In this document: positions 43,082 through 53,200 of the stretch, piece by piece
Position numbering within the stretch: position 1 is the stretch's first letter
Layout of the letters: the number at the start of each line of letters is the position of its first letter
NCBI RefSeq assembly: GCF_017795745.1
Contig: NZ_CP059067.1
Coordinates: 1,798,001 to 1,862,000 of the forward strand
DNA length: 64,000 nucleotides
Direction of reading: 5' to 3'
Source of the DNA: Rhizobacter sp. AJA081-3
GTDB taxonomy: Bacteria > Pseudomonadota > Gammaproteobacteria > Burkholderiales > Burkholderiaceae_C
Translations under genes and position numbers: made by a program
Notes under the pieces: generated by a model
The model's input: the letters and a program-made list of their open reading frames with translations, nothing else
Database searches by the model: none
Told to the model about the DNA's origin: nothing

Positions 43082-44814
43082 ACAGCGCCGTCACGTCGAG
43101 CACCCCGCCCTCATACCGCATCGCCGGCCACGCGCTGGTCGAGGCCCTGGTCGCCCAAGGTGTACACACCGCCTTCGGCGTTCCGGGAGAGAGCTACCTC
43201 GCGGTGCTCGACGGCTTCCATCAGTACCGTGAGCGCATCCGCTTCATTGCCTGCAGGCAGGAGGGTGGCGCCGCCTTCATGGCCGAGGCGCAGGGCAAGC
43301 TGACCGGCAGGCCGGGCATCTGCTTCGTCACCCGCGGACCGGGTGCGACCAACGCCAGCATCGGACTGCACACCGCCTTCCAGGACAGCACGCCGATGAT
43401 CCTGTTCGTCGGCCAGGTGGCCAGCGACCAGCGCGATCGCGAGGCCTTTCAGGAGCTCGACTATCGCCAGGTGTTCGGCCCCGGCACGTTGGGCATGGCC
43501 AAGTGGGTCGGCGAGGTGCACAGCGCCGACCGGCTGACCGAGTACGTCGCCCGCGCCTTCCACACCGCCATGCAGGGCCGGCCCGGGCCGGTGGTGCTGG
43601 TGCTGCCCGAAGACCTGTTGACCACGCCCACCGCCGCGCCGGTGCTGCCGCGCATCGAGCCCGCGCAGGCCTGGCCGGCGCCCGGCCCGCTGCGCGACCT
43701 GCGTGCGCTGCTCGTGCAGGCTCAGCGGCCCTTCGTGATCGCCGGCGGCGGCGGCTGGGACGCCGAGGGCGCCCGCGCGCTGCAACGCTTTGCCGAGAAC
43801 TGGCAGCTGCCGGTGGGCTGCGGCTTCCGCTTCCAGGACACCTTCGACAACCGCCACCCGCTGTATGCCGGCGACGTGGGCATCGGCATCAATCCGAAGC
43901 TCGCGGCACGCATCCGCGAGGCCGACCTGGTGATCGCGCTGGGCGTGCGCCTGGGCGAAATGACCACTGGCGGCTACACGCTGCTGCAGGCGCCGCGGCC
44001 GGCGCAGAAGCTCGTCCACATCCATGCCGGCGCCGAGGAGCTCGGCCGCGTCTATGCCGCCGACCTGCTGATGCAGGCCTCGGTCAACCATGCCGCCAAG
44101 GCGCTGGAGTCGCTCGCCGCGCCGACCACCGTGCCCTGGCGCGCCGAGGCTGAAGCGGCAGCGGCCGACTTCGCCGCCAACCGCGTTCCGCCGGCCGTGT
44201 CGCCGCTGGACATGGCGCAGGTGATGCTGACCCTCGAGCGCCTCGTGCCCGAGGACACCGTCTACACCAACGGCGCCGGCAACTACAGCGGCTGGCTGCA
44301 CCGCTACGTGCGCTACCCGGGCCTGCAGCACCACGGCCGCACGCAACTCGCGCCGACCTCCGGCGCGATGGGCTACGGCGTGCCGGCGGCGATCGCGGCC
44401 TCGCTGCTGTATCCCGATCGCACGGTGATCAATATCGCGGGCGATGGCGACTTCCTGATGACCGGCCAGGAACTCGCCACTGCCAGCGGCTACGGTGCCG
44501 GCCGGGGCGCAGGCAAGCTGATCAGCATCGTCGTCGACAACGGCACCTACGGCACGATCCGCATGCACCAGGAGCGCGAGTACCCCGGGCGCGTGTCGGG
44601 CAGCGACCTGTTCAACCCCGACTTCGCGGCACTCGCGAAAGCCTATGGCTGGTACGCCGCCAAGGTGGAGCGCACCGAGCAGTTCGAGCCCGCGCTGCGC
44701 GAGGCGCTGGCAGCGGATGGCCCGTCACTGCTGCATCTCAAGCTCGATGCCGACGTCAGCACCACGCGAACAACCTTGATGGCCATCCGCGACGCCGCAC
44801 TCAAGCGCGCTTGA
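43078..44814 (+). CDS. Thiamine diphosphate-dependent enzyme, acetolactate-synthase-like
   Basis: The 578-residue enzyme has the three domains of the ThDP decarboxylase/synthase family. In the N-terminal domain the catalytic Glu62 lies in CRQEGGAAFMAEA after HTAFGVPGESYL. The central domain contains FVIAGGGGWDAEG. The cofactor motif is GDGDFLMTGQE through VVDNGTYGTI. Family members include acetolactate synthase catalytic subunits and other 2-oxoacid enzymes; there is no small regulatory subunit next to it, so it is unlikely to be the biosynthetic ilvB. The start overlaps the MFS stop, and its last 14 bases overlap the convergent EamA gene. Confidence 0.88.
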   Translation: MNSAVTSSTPPSYRIAGHALVEALVAQGVHTAFGVPGESYLAVLDGFHQYRERIRFIACRQEGGAAFMAEAQGKLTGRPGICFVTRGPGATNASIGLHTAFQDSTPMILFVGQVASDQRDREAFQELDYRQVFGPGTLGMAKWVGEVHSADRLTEYVARAFHTAMQGRPGPVVLVLPEDLLTTPTAAPVLPRIEPAQAWPAPGPLRDLRALLVQAQRPFVIAGGGGWDAEGARALQRFAENWQLPVGCGFRFQDTFDNRHPLYAGDVGIGINPKLAARIREADLVIALGVRLGEMTTGGYTLLQAPRPAQKLVHIHAGAEELGRVYAADLLMQASVNHAAKALESLAAPTTVPWRAEAEAAAADFAANRVPPAVSPLDMAQVMLTLERLVPEDTVYTNGAGNYSGWLHRYVRYPGLQHHGRTQLAPTSGAMGYGVPAAIAASLLYPDRTVINIAGDGDFLMTGQELATASGYGAGRGAGKLISIVVDNGTYGTIRMHQEREYPGRVSGSDLFNPDFAALAKAYGWYAAKVERTEQFEPALREALAADGPSLLHLKLDADVSTTRTTLMAIRDAALKRA

Positions 44815-45712
44815 GCGCCGACCCGCGCAGCATCAGCACCACGCCGGCGAGCACGACGCCGGCGGCCATCCACTCGAAACCGCTGACCACCTCGCCGAGC
44901 ACGGCCACGCCGAGCAGCATGGCGATCACCGGGTTCACGAAGGTGTAGCTCGAGGCCAGCCCGGCGCTCGCCTGCGCGAGCAGCACCATGTAGGCGTTGA
45001 AGGCGATCAGCGAGCCGAACACGACGAGGTAGAACCACGCCGCCACGGCCACCGGCTGCGGCGGCCACTGCGGCTGTTCGCCGGCGGCCAGCGAGAGGAT
45101 CAGCAGCACCACGCCGCCGCACAGCATCTCGCTGGCGAAACCGGTGGCGCCAGGCGCCAGCGGCAGGCTGCGCTGGCTCAGCACGCTGCCCACCGACCAG
45201 GTGATGCAGGCGGTGGCGATGGCCGCCAGGCCCGCCGGCGAGGCCTGGAAACCGGCGCCCTGCGTGAGCATCAGCACGCCGACCAGGCCGACGACGATGC
45301 CGGCCAGCTCGAGCCGGCCGGGCACGACGCGCCAGAACAGGTTCAGCGCCGCGATCATCAGCGGCACCACCGCGATGAAGGCGACCACCAGGCCAGAGCC
45401 CACCGACACCTCGGCCACTGCCGTGCCGCCCATGCCGCCGCCGAGCATCAGCGCACCCACCACCAGCGCATTGCGCCATTGCACGAGCGTCGGCCACGCC
45501 GCGCCGCGCCAGCGCATCCAGGCCATCAGCAGCGCGCCGGCGAACAGGAAGCGCGTGCCCATCTGGAAGAAGGGCGGGAAGCTCAGCAGTGCGAACTTGA
45601 TCGCGAGGTAGGTCGATCCCCAGACCAGCCAGGTGGCGGCCAGGCACAGCCACAGCAGCGTGGACAGGGACGGACGGCGCGGCTCGTGGCCGGCGAGGGC
45701 GTGTGAGGACAT
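44801..45712 (-). CDS. EamA/DMT-family transporter
   Basis: The 303-residue drug/metabolite-type transporter has ten hydrophobic helices in two EamA repeats. The first starts near WLVWGSTYLAIKFALLSFPP, the second near SVLSQRSLPL. The motif SSYTFVNPVIAMLLGVAVLGE is typical of the YdcZ/RhaT-like EamA group. The substrate is unknown; many relatives export amino acids or other small metabolites. It diverges from an AsnC regulator, which often controls such exporters. I use MSSHALAG at 45712; the frame continues 33 codons upstream without a ribosome site. Confidence 0.92.
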   Translation of the reverse strand: MSSHALAGHEPRRPSLSTLLWLCLAATWLVWGSTYLAIKFALLSFPPFFQMGTRFLFAGALLMAWMRWRGAAWPTLVQWRNALVVGALMLGGGMGGTAVAEVSVGSGLVVAFIAVVPLMIAALNLFWRVVPGRLELAGIVVGLVGVLMLTQGAGFQASPAGLAAIATACITWSVGSVLSQRSLPLAPGATGFASEMLCGGVVLLILSLAAGEQPQWPPQPVAVAAWFYLVVFGSLIAFNAYMVLLAQASAGLASSYTFVNPVIAMLLGVAVLGEVVSGFEWMAAGVVLAGVVLMLRGSALKRA

Positions 45713-45825
45713 GGTGGTGCCGGGCGATTTCAGGCCGTCATCGTATGAAAGCCAGGCGCCACGATCCATGGCCCGATGCAGTTCCTGAAGGCACAATGCC
45801 GTGATCTTCAAGGAGATTGCCCGAC

Positions 45826-46317
45826 GTGGCCTTGAACTTCGAACTCGACGCGCACGACACCCGCATCCTCGCCGAACTGCAGGCCGATGCGCGGCTGACC
45901 ATGTCCGAGCTCGGCCGACGCGTGCACCTGAGCCAGCCGGCCGTCACCGAGCGCGTGCGCAAGCTCGAGGCCGCCGGCGTCATCACGGGCTACCGCGCGA
46001 CGGTCGATCTGGGGCGCCTGGGCTACGGCATCCGCGCGCTGATCCGCATCGGCCGCGCCGAGTACGCACGCGTCATCAAGCTGATCCAGCAGACGCCCGA
46101 GTGCATCAATGCCTACAACGTGACCGGCGAGGACAGCTGGGTGCTGGAGATCGCCGTCATCGACGTGGCTCACCTCGACTCCGTGGTGAGCAAGTTCTGC
46201 CTGCTCACCGAGACGGCCACGTCGATCATCCTCAACCCCGCGCGCGAGCACCAGCCGATGCTGCCGCCCCGCCGCGAGGACGTGAAACCCCCGATCCGGA
46301 AAGTGACCCAGGCATGA
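45826..46317 (+). CDS. Lrp/AsnC-family transcriptional regulator
   Basis: The 163-residue regulator has an N-terminal winged helix (ILAELQADARLTMSELGRRV, SQPAVTERVRKLEAAGVITGY) and a C-terminal RAM ligand-binding domain (RALIRIGRAEYARVIKLIQQ, NAYNVTGEDSWVLEIAV). Lrp proteins usually respond to amino acids. I choose GTG 45826, which stands 10 bases after AAGGAG (45810-45815); the in-frame TTG at 45817 is too close to that site. It diverges from the EamA exporter and its stop overlaps the RraA-like gene (ATGA). Confidence 0.93.
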   Translation: MALNFELDAHDTRILAELQADARLTMSELGRRVHLSQPAVTERVRKLEAAGVITGYRATVDLGRLGYGIRALIRIGRAEYARVIKLIQQTPECINAYNVTGEDSWVLEIAVIDVAHLDSVVSKFCLLTETATSIILNPAREHQPMLPPRREDVKPPIRKVTQA

Positions 46318-46814
46318 GCCCGACCGACTTCGCCACCTGCGACCTGTGCGACGCCCACAAGACTGACACCGACGGCGCCTTCCGCGTGCTGCCGCCGGCG
46401 TTTCACGACTACGGCGCGCGCCGCAAGTTCTGCGGCCCGGTCGTCACGGTGAAGTGCTTCGAGGACAACACACCGGTGAAAGCGGCGGTCGAGTCGCCGG
46501 GCCAGGGCCGCGTGCTCGTCGTCGACGGCGGCGGCTCGCTGCGCCGTGCGCTGCTCGGCGGCAACCTGGGTGCGGCCGCGGCGAAGAACGGCTGGGCCGG
46601 CGTGGTGATCGATGGCGCCGTGCGCGACACCGCCGAACTGGCCGCCTGCGATACCGGCATCCGCGCGCTCGCGCTGATCCCGCTGCCCACCGACCGCAAG
46701 GCGCCCGGGCAGACCGGCATCGCGGTGCAGATCCAGGGCGTGTGGGTGCGCCCCGGCGACTGGCTCTATGCGGACGCGGACGGCATCGTGGTGATGCCGT
46801 CCCCGGCGCCCTGA
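46314..46814 (+). CDS. rraA: RraA-like protein (4-hydroxy-4-methyl-2-oxoglutarate aldolase / RNase E regulator family)
   Basis: The 166-residue protein begins TDFATCDLCDAHKTD and contains FCGPVVTVKCFEDN, GGNLGAAAAKNGWAGVVIDGAVRDTAELA and WLYADADGIVVMP. In this family some members inhibit RNase E (RraA) and others act as class II aldolases on HMG/CHA-type substrates, with the GxxRD loop (here DGAVRD) binding metal and substrate. The catalytic loop is intact, so aldolase activity is possible. It is translationally coupled to the AsnC gene, and the convergent trpB2 begins 4 bases beyond its stop. Confidence 0.9.
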   Translation: MSPTDFATCDLCDAHKTDTDGAFRVLPPAFHDYGARRKFCGPVVTVKCFEDNTPVKAAVESPGQGRVLVVDGGGSLRRALLGGNLGAAAAKNGWAGVVIDGAVRDTAELAACDTGIRALALIPLPTDRKAPGQTGIAVQIQGVWVRPGDWLYADADGIVVMPSPAP

Positions 46815-46818
46815 GCGA

Positions 46819-48192
46819 TCAGGCCGGCACCGACGGCAGGCCCGCCAGCGCCATCGCCAGTTCGGCCTCGTCGTAGGGCTGGTCGACCAGCTTGCCGGCC
46901 ATGAAGTTGCTGTACGACGACATGTCGAAGTGGCCGTGGCCGCACAGGTTGAACAGGATCACCTCCGAGCGGCCTTCGCGCTTGCAGCGCAGCGCCTCCT
47001 CGATCGCGCCCTTCACGGCGTGGTTGGCCTCGGGAGCCGGCACGATGCCTTCGCTGCGCGCGAACAGCACGCCGGCCTCGAAGCAGGCGTTCTGGTGGTA
47101 CGCGGTGGCCTCGATCAGGTTCAGCTCCTTCAGGTGCGACACCAACGGCGCCATGCCGTGGTAACGCAGGCCGCCGGCATGGAAGCCCGGCGGCGTGAAG
47201 GTCGAGCCCAGCGTGTGCATCTTGGTCAGCGGCGTCAGGTGCGCGGTGTCGCCGAAGTCGTAGGCGTACTTGCCGCGCGTCAGCGACGGGCAGGCGGCCG
47301 GCTCCACCGCGACGATTCGGCGCTGCTTGGTCTTGCCCTTGCCGCGCAGCTGCTGGCCGATGAAGGGGAAGCTGATGCCGGCGAAGTTGGAGCCGCCGCC
47401 AGTGCAGCCGACCACCACGTCGGGGTCGTCGCCGGCCATTTCGAGCTGCAGCATCGCCTCCTGGCCGATGATGGTCTGGTGCATCAGCACGTGGTTGAGC
47501 ACCGAGCCGAGCGCGTACTTGGTGTCGTCGTTGGTGGCCGCGACTTCCACCGCTTCGGAGATCGCGATGCCCAGCGAGCCCGGGTGGTTCGGGTTCTGCG
47601 CGAGGATGGCGCGGCCAGAATTCGTCTCGTTCGACGGGCTGGCGATGCAGCGTGCGCCGTAGGTCTCCATCAGCGCGCGTCGGTAGGGCTTCTGGTCGTA
47701 GGAAACACGCACCTGGAACACGGTGACGTCGATGCCGAACAGCGCGCCGGCGAAGGCCAGCGACGAGCCCCATTGGCCGGCGCCGGTCTCGGTGGCGATC
47801 TTCCTGATGCCGGCCTGGGCGTTGTACCAGGCCTGCGGCACGGCGGTGTTCGGCTTGTGCGAACCGGCGGGCGAGACGCCCTCGTACTTGTAGTAGATCT
47901 TCGCCGGCGTGCCGAGCGCCTTCTCGAGGCGGTGGGCGCGCACCAGCGGCGAGGGGCGCCACAGGCGGAACACCTCGCGCACCGGCTCGGGAATCGCGAT
48001 CTCGCGCTCGGTGCTGACCTCCTGCAGGATCAGCTCCATCGGGAACAGCGGGGCCAGATCGTCGGGCCCGACCGGCTGCATCGTGCCGGGGTGCAGCACC
48101 GCCGGTGCCGGCTTCGGCAGGTCGGCGGCGATGTTGTACCAGTGCTTGGGCATCCTGCTTTCGTCGAGCAGGAACTTGGTGGGCGTGCTCAT
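46819..48192 (-). CDS. trpB2: Tryptophan synthase beta-like protein (TrpB2 type)
   Basis: The 457-residue PLP enzyme is longer than classical TrpB and shows the TrpB2 extension ([20 protein letters not shown]). The PLP lysine is Lys113 in GSHKPNTA. The glycine-rich phosphate loop is GCTGGGSNF, and HPGTMQPV and [20 protein letters not shown] are family markers. TrpB2 enzymes can convert indole and serine to tryptophan without TrpA or use related substrates. No trpA is adjacent and the gene stands alone. GAGGAG lies upstream of the ATG at 48192. Confidence 0.93.
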   Translation of the reverse strand: MSTPTKFLLDESRMPKHWYNIAADLPKPAPAVLHPGTMQPVGPDDLAPLFPMELILQEVSTEREIAIPEPVREVFRLWRPSPLVRAHRLEKALGTPAKIYYKYEGVSPAGSHKPNTAVPQAWYNAQAGIRKIATETGAGQWGSSLAFAGALFGIDVTVFQVRVSYDQKPYRRALMETYGARCIASPSNETNSGRAILAQNPNHPGSLGIAISEAVEVAATNDDTKYALGSVLNHVLMHQTIIGQEAMLQLEMAGDDPDVVVGCTGGGSNFAGISFPFIGQQLRGKGKTKQRRIVAVEPAACPSLTRGKYAYDFGDTAHLTPLTKMHTLGSTFTPPGFHAGGLRYHGMAPLVSHLKELNLIEATAYHQNACFEAGVLFARSEGIVPAPEANHAVKGAIEEALRCKREGRSEVILFNLCGHGHFDMSSYSNFMAGKLVDQPYDEAELAMALAGLPSVPA

Positions 48193-48318
48193 GGGTTCTC
48201 CTCGTGTCGATGGCCTGCGCCATCCTAGGGGTGTGGACTGCGTCACGGCATGAGGTTTTCCCCGCCGCCGTGCAGGCCCACCGATACGGCGCAGACTGCC
48301 AGAATTCTCGACTCGCCC

Positions 48319-48939
48319 ATGCCGCAACGACGAATTCCGCTGCTCTTGTTGATCCTGGTCACGCCGCTCGCCACGGCGCAGGACCGGGGTGCGCGCGTGG
48401 AGCGCGAGGCGAACAATCCGCTGCGCATGATCATCGAAGCGAGCAAGATCAAGCCCAAGGCAAAGCCTGCCGAGGCGGTGCGGCCCCTCGATCGCAGCGT
48501 ACCGGCGGCTGTGCCGTCCGCCGCAGTGGCCGCTTCGGCCCCGGCCGAACTGCCTCGCATCGCCATGCCGGCCGGCACCGTGGAGTCGACGGTCGCCACG
48601 GTCGAGGTGGGAGCCGAGGCCGAGCGAGCCACCGTGCCCTCGCAGCCTGCGCCGGATCCCTTGTCCGTGCCGGCAACGGGGCTGGCGCCGCTGCAACTGG
48701 CAGACATGGTCGAGCCCGTCACCCCGCGCATGCTGCTCGGCAAGCTGCGCGGCGAGGTCCAGGTGGTCGTGAGCTTCACGGTCAGGCCCGACGGTTCGGT
48801 GGTGGAGCCGGTCGTTCGCTCGTCCAGCCATCCGCAGATGGACGATGCGGTGCTGGAGGCCGTGCGGCAGTGGCGCTATCAGCCGATTGCCGCGCCGCGC
48901 GGCCACGAGGTCCAGCTGGTGCTGCGCCAGGGCGGCTGA
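48319..48939 (+). CDS. Secreted protein with TonB C-terminal domain
   Basis: The 206-residue protein begins with a signal peptide ([15 protein letters not shown], cleavage near residue 20). A long Ala/Pro/Val-rich linker of about 90 residues follows. The last 90 residues ([20 protein letters not shown] to [11 protein letters not shown]) match the TonB C-terminal energy-transduction domain, with the WRYQP motif. It lacks an N-terminal membrane anchor and ExbBD partners nearby, so it is not classical TonB; it may be a periplasmic variant. ATG 48319 is used since it directly precedes the signal peptide. Confidence 0.85.
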   Translation: MPQRRIPLLLLILVTPLATAQDRGARVEREANNPLRMIIEASKIKPKAKPAEAVRPLDRSVPAAVPSAAVAASAPAELPRIAMPAGTVESTVATVEVGAEAERATVPSQPAPDPLSVPATGLAPLQLADMVEPVTPRMLLGKLRGEVQVVVSFTVRPDGSVVEPVVRSSSHPQMDDAVLEAVRQWRYQPIAAPRGHEVQLVLRQGG

Positions 48940-48942
48940 GGC

Positions 48943-49656
48943 CTAGGGTTCGAGCACCTCGAGCGCGCGGTCCATGCCGCCGCTCATGATGGAGATCATC
49001 GCCTCGTCGGCCACCGCGGGCTTGGGGTGGTAGGCGATCGACAGGCCGGCCGCGGCCATCATCGGCAGGTCGTTGGCGCCGTCGCCGACCGCGATGGTCT
49101 GCGCCATGTCGATGCCCATCAGTTCGGCCACCTCGAGCAGCACGCGCTTCTTCTCGGCGCCGTCGACGATGTCGCCCCAGGGGCGGTCGAACAGCGTGCC
49201 GGTGAGCCGGCCGTGAGCGATGCCCAGCGAGTTGGCGCGCGCGAAGTCCAGGCCGAGCTGGTGGCGGATGCGCTCGCTGAAGAAGGTGAAGCCGCCGGAG
49301 ACCAGCAGCGTCTTCAGGCCCGCTGCCTGGCAGGCCGACACGAAGGCCTGCACGCCGGGGTTCAGCTGCAGCTTGTCGGCCCAGACCTTCTCCAGCGCCG
49401 CCGCCGGCACGCCGGCGAGCAGCGCCACGCGCCGGCGCAGGCTGTCCTTGTAGTCGGCGATCTCGCCGCGCATCGCCGCCTCGGTGATCTCGGCCACCTC
49501 GGCCTTGCGCCCGACGGCCTCGGCGATCTCGTCGACGCACTCGATGTTGATCAGCGTCGAATCCATGTCGAAGGCCACGAGCCTGAAGTCGGCCAGGTGC
49601 AGCGGCGGCGCGAAGCCGCGGATGAAGAGGCCGGGCGAATGTTCGGTGCTGGACAT
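48943..49656 (-). CDS. serB: Phosphoserine phosphatase
   Basis: The 237-residue HAD-family enzyme hydrolyses phosphoserine in the last step of serine synthesis. Motif I is DMDSTL (Asp30 nucleophile, Asp32 acid), motif II is LLVSGGFTFF, motif III Lys lies near EKKRVLLE, and motif IV is GDGANDLPMM. It lacks the N-terminal ACT-like region of longer SerB proteins, as in many betaproteobacteria. The stop lies 3 bases beyond the convergent TonB-domain gene's stop. Confidence 0.95.
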   Translation of the reverse strand: MSSTEHSPGLFIRGFAPPLHLADFRLVAFDMDSTLINIECVDEIAEAVGRKAEVAEITEAAMRGEIADYKDSLRRRVALLAGVPAAALEKVWADKLQLNPGVQAFVSACQAAGLKTLLVSGGFTFFSERIRHQLGLDFARANSLGIAHGRLTGTLFDRPWGDIVDGAEKKRVLLEVAELMGIDMAQTIAVGDGANDLPMMAAAGLSIAYHPKPAVADEAMISIMSGGMDRALEVLEP

Positions 49657-49687
49657 CGGCGCGAATGTTACCCGCGCCGATCCCGTT

Positions 49688-50176
49688 TCATCCCGCTGCG
49701 AGCACCTTGGAAAGCACGCGGATCTGCGCTCGCGTGTCCTCGCCCACGAGGCTTCGCACGGTGTCGGCGTCGGCGGTCGGCGCCAGTCCCTGGCCTTGCA
49801 GACGCTCGCGCATCTGCACGGGCGTGACCTTGGCGACCTGGGCCAGCACAGTCAACGGTGCGTCGGCCAGCGCGCGCATCGGCGGCAGGAAGGGCGGCTC
49901 GCCCGCGCCGCCCAGCGGCAGGAACGAGAGCGCGAGCACGGTGGCGAAAGCGCCCACGGCGGCCCGGCCGCGCCAGCCGGCGAGGTGGCGGCGCACGCCC
50001 GCCCAGTTGACCGCCGCATGCAGCGCCACTCCACCCAGCAGCACCCAGCTCAGCCACTCGTGCACGGCCTCGTTCAGGCCGCTGTCGATGTGGAAGAACA
50101 TCAGCACGCCCGTCGTGGCCAGCAGCCCGAAGGCGCCCATGGTGATCGGCGTGATCCAGTCCCGTTGCAGTTTCAT
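49688..50176 (-). CDS. DUF4405-type membrane protein
   Basis: The 162-residue protein has about four hydrophobic segments (TMGAFGLLATTGVLMFFHIDSG, LSWVLLGGVALHAAVNWAGV, AVGAFATVLALSFLPLGGAG) with His residues near the membrane faces (FFHIDSG, VHEWLS, ALHAAVNW). That resembles cytochrome-b561-like or DUF4405 proteins, where such His pairs can bind haem. The C-terminal 70 residues are soluble and helical. The role is unknown. GAGGAG precedes the ATG at 50176. mfd lies upstream on the same strand, 104 bases away. Confidence 0.75.
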   Translation of the reverse strand: MKLQRDWITPITMGAFGLLATTGVLMFFHIDSGLNEAVHEWLSWVLLGGVALHAAVNWAGVRRHLAGWRGRAAVGAFATVLALSFLPLGGAGEPPFLPPMRALADAPLTVLAQVAKVTPVQMRERLQGQGLAPTADADTVRSLVGEDTRAQIRVLSKVLAAG

Positions 50177-50280
50177 GCAGTCATCTCCTCAAGATGACGC
50201 CATGCTGCGCGACGGCCGTGTCGGCCTTGCTGCGCCGACGTTGCTGCACGTGAACGGGTTTGCGCCAGATCAGCGTCGGG

Positions 50281-53200
50281 TCAACGAACGGCGTCGGTGG
50301 CCTTCGGCGTGCCCAGCGAGCGCAGCACATCGCGGATGAGCTGGGCGCGGTCCTTGGCCTCGGGCGTCTCGCGCTCGATGCGCAGCTTGTCGTTGCCCGC
50401 CAGCTTGATGTGGCGGTTCTTTTGCACCAGCTCGATGATCTTCGCGGCATCCACCGGCGGGTTGGGGCGGAAGCTGATGACCATCAGCTTGGGCGCCGCA
50501 TCGACCTTGACCACGCCGTAGGGTTTGGCCAGCACACGCAGGCGGTGCACGTCGAACAGCGTCTGGCCCTGCGGCGGCAACTTGCCGAAGCGGTCAGTGA
50601 TCTCCTCCAGCATGGCGTCGATCTGCTCGGGCTTCTCGGCGGTGGCCAGGCGCTTGTAGAGTGACAGACGGGTGTGCACGTCGCCGCAGTAGCTGTCGGG
50701 CAGCAAGGCGGGCGCGTGCAGGTTGATCTCGGTGGCAGCGCTCAGCGGCGACAGGAGGTCAGGCTCGCGCCCGGCCTTCAGCGAGCGCACCGCCTCGCCG
50801 AGCATGTCGTTGTAGAGCTGGAAGCCGACCTCCATCATGTTGCCGCTCTGGTTCTCGCCGAGCACCTCGCCAGCGCCGCGGATCTCCAGGTCGTGCATCG
50901 CGAGATAGAAGCCGGAGCCCAGCTCCTCCATCTGCTGGATCGCTTCCAGGCGCTGCGCGGCCTGCTTGGTCAGCCCCTCGACATCGGGCACCAGCAGGTA
51001 GGCATAGGCCTGGTGGTGTGAGCGGCCGACACGCCCGCGCAGCTGGTGCAGCTGCGCCAGGCCGAACTTGTCGGCGCGGCTGATGACGATGGTGTTGGCG
51101 CTGGGCACGTCGATGCCGGTCTCGATGATGGTCGAGCACAACAGCAGGTTGTGGCGCTGCGCGACGAAGTCGCGCATCACGCGCTCCAGCTCGCGCTCGG
51201 GCATCTGGCCATGCGCGATGGCGATGCGCGCCTCGGGCAGCAGTTCGGCCAGCTTGTCGCGCCGCGCGAGGATGGTGTCGACCTCGTTGTGCAGGAAGTA
51301 GACCTGCCCGCCGCGCTTGAGTTCGCGCAGCACGGCCTCGCGGATCGTGCCGCTCGACTCGTTGCGCACAAAGGTCTTGATCGCCAGGCGGCGTTGCGGC
51401 GCGGTGGCGATGACGCTGAGGTCGCGCAGGCCTTCGAGCGCCATGCCCAGCGTGCGCGGGATCGGCGTGGCGGTGAGCGTGAGCACGTCGACCTCGGCGC
51501 GCAAGGCCTTGATCGCCTCCTTGTGGCGCACGCCGAAGCGGTGCTCCTCGTCGATGACGAGCAGGCCCAGGCGCTTGAAGTGCACTGTCTGGCTGAGCAG
51601 CTTGTGCGTGCCCACGACGATGTCGATGGTGCCGTCGTCGATGCCCTCCAGCGCCGCCTTCACTTCCTTGGGCGAGCGGAAGCGCGACAGCTCGGCCACC
51701 TTCACCGGCCATTTGCCGAAGCGGTCGGAGATGTTCTGGAAATGCTGCTCCGCCAGCAGCGTGGTCGGCGCGAGGATGGCGACCTGCTTGCCGCCGGTCA
51801 CCGCGACGAAGGCGGCGCGCAGCGCCACCTCGGTCTTTCCGAAGCCGACGTCGCCGCAGACCAGGCGATCCATCGGCTTGGGCGACACCATGTCCTGGAT
51901 CACCGCGTGGATGGCGGCCTGCTGGTCCGGCGTCTCCTCGAAGCCGAAGCTCGCCGCGAAGGCCTCGTAGTCGTGCGGCTGGAAGCGGAACGCGTAGCCC
52001 TCGCGCGCCGCGCGGCGGGCGTACAAGTTGAGCAGCTCTGCGGCGGTGTCGCGCACCTGCTCGGCGGCCTTGCGCTTGGCCTTGTCCCACTGGCCCGAGC
52101 CCAGTCGGTGCAGCGGCGCTTCATCGGGGCTGACGCCGGTGTAGCGGGCGATCAGGTGCAATTGCGCCACCGGCACATAGAGCGTGGCCTTGTCGGCGTA
52201 CTCGAGGTGCAGGAACTCGCTCGGGCCATCGCCGAGGTCGATGTTCATCAGGCCGACGTAGCGGCCGATGCCGTGGTTGACGTGCACCACCGGGTCGCCG
52301 ACCTTCAGCTCCGACAGGTCCTTGATCAGCGCATTGACGTCGCTGACCTGCTCCTGCTTGCGCCGCCGCCGCGCGGTGGGCGAGGTGGCGAACAGCTCCG
52401 TCTCGGTGACGAACTGGATCGCCTTGCCGGCCTGCGGCTCGTGCCAGAAGAAGCCCACCGCCAGCGGCGCGGCAGCGATGGCGAAGTGCTCCTCGCCGGC
52501 CTCGAACTCGGCCAGCGTCGCCACCGAGGGCGGCTCGATGCGGCTGTCGCGCAGCAGCTCGAGCAGGCTTTCGCGCCGGCCCTCGCTCTCGGCCACGATG
52601 AGCACGCGGTGCGCTGTGCTGCCCACGTGCTGCTGCAGCCGGGCCAGGGGCTCGGGCGCGCCGCGGTCGGCGGTGAGGTCGGGCAGCGGCCGGGCCCAGT
52701 CCACCGGCTCGCTGCCGCGAACGGCCAGCACGGCCAGCGCGCTGCCCAGGGTGAAGAAGTCCTCCGGCTTGAGGAACAGGTCTTCCGGCGGCAGGATCGG
52801 CCGCTCGCGGTCGTGCTGCAGGAAGCGGTGGCGCTCGCGCGTGTCGGTCCAGAAGCGCTTGAGCGCCTCGTCGATCTCGCCGTGCAGCACGAGCGAGGCC
52901 GACTCGCCGAGGTAGTCGAAGATCGTCGCCGTGCTGTCGAAGAACAGAGGCAGGTAGTACTCGATGCCGGCAGTGGCGATGCCGGTGCCGATGTCCTTGT
53001 ACAGGCGCACCTTGGTCGGATCGCCTTCCATCTTCTCGCGCCAGCGCGCGCGGAATTTCGCCCGCGCGTCCTCGTCCATCGGGAACTCGCGGCCGGGCAG
53101 CAGGCGCACTTCGGGCACAGGATAGAGGCTGCGCTGCGAGTCGGGGTCGAAAGTGCGGATCGAATCGACCTCGTCGCCGAACAGGTCGACGCGGTAGGGC

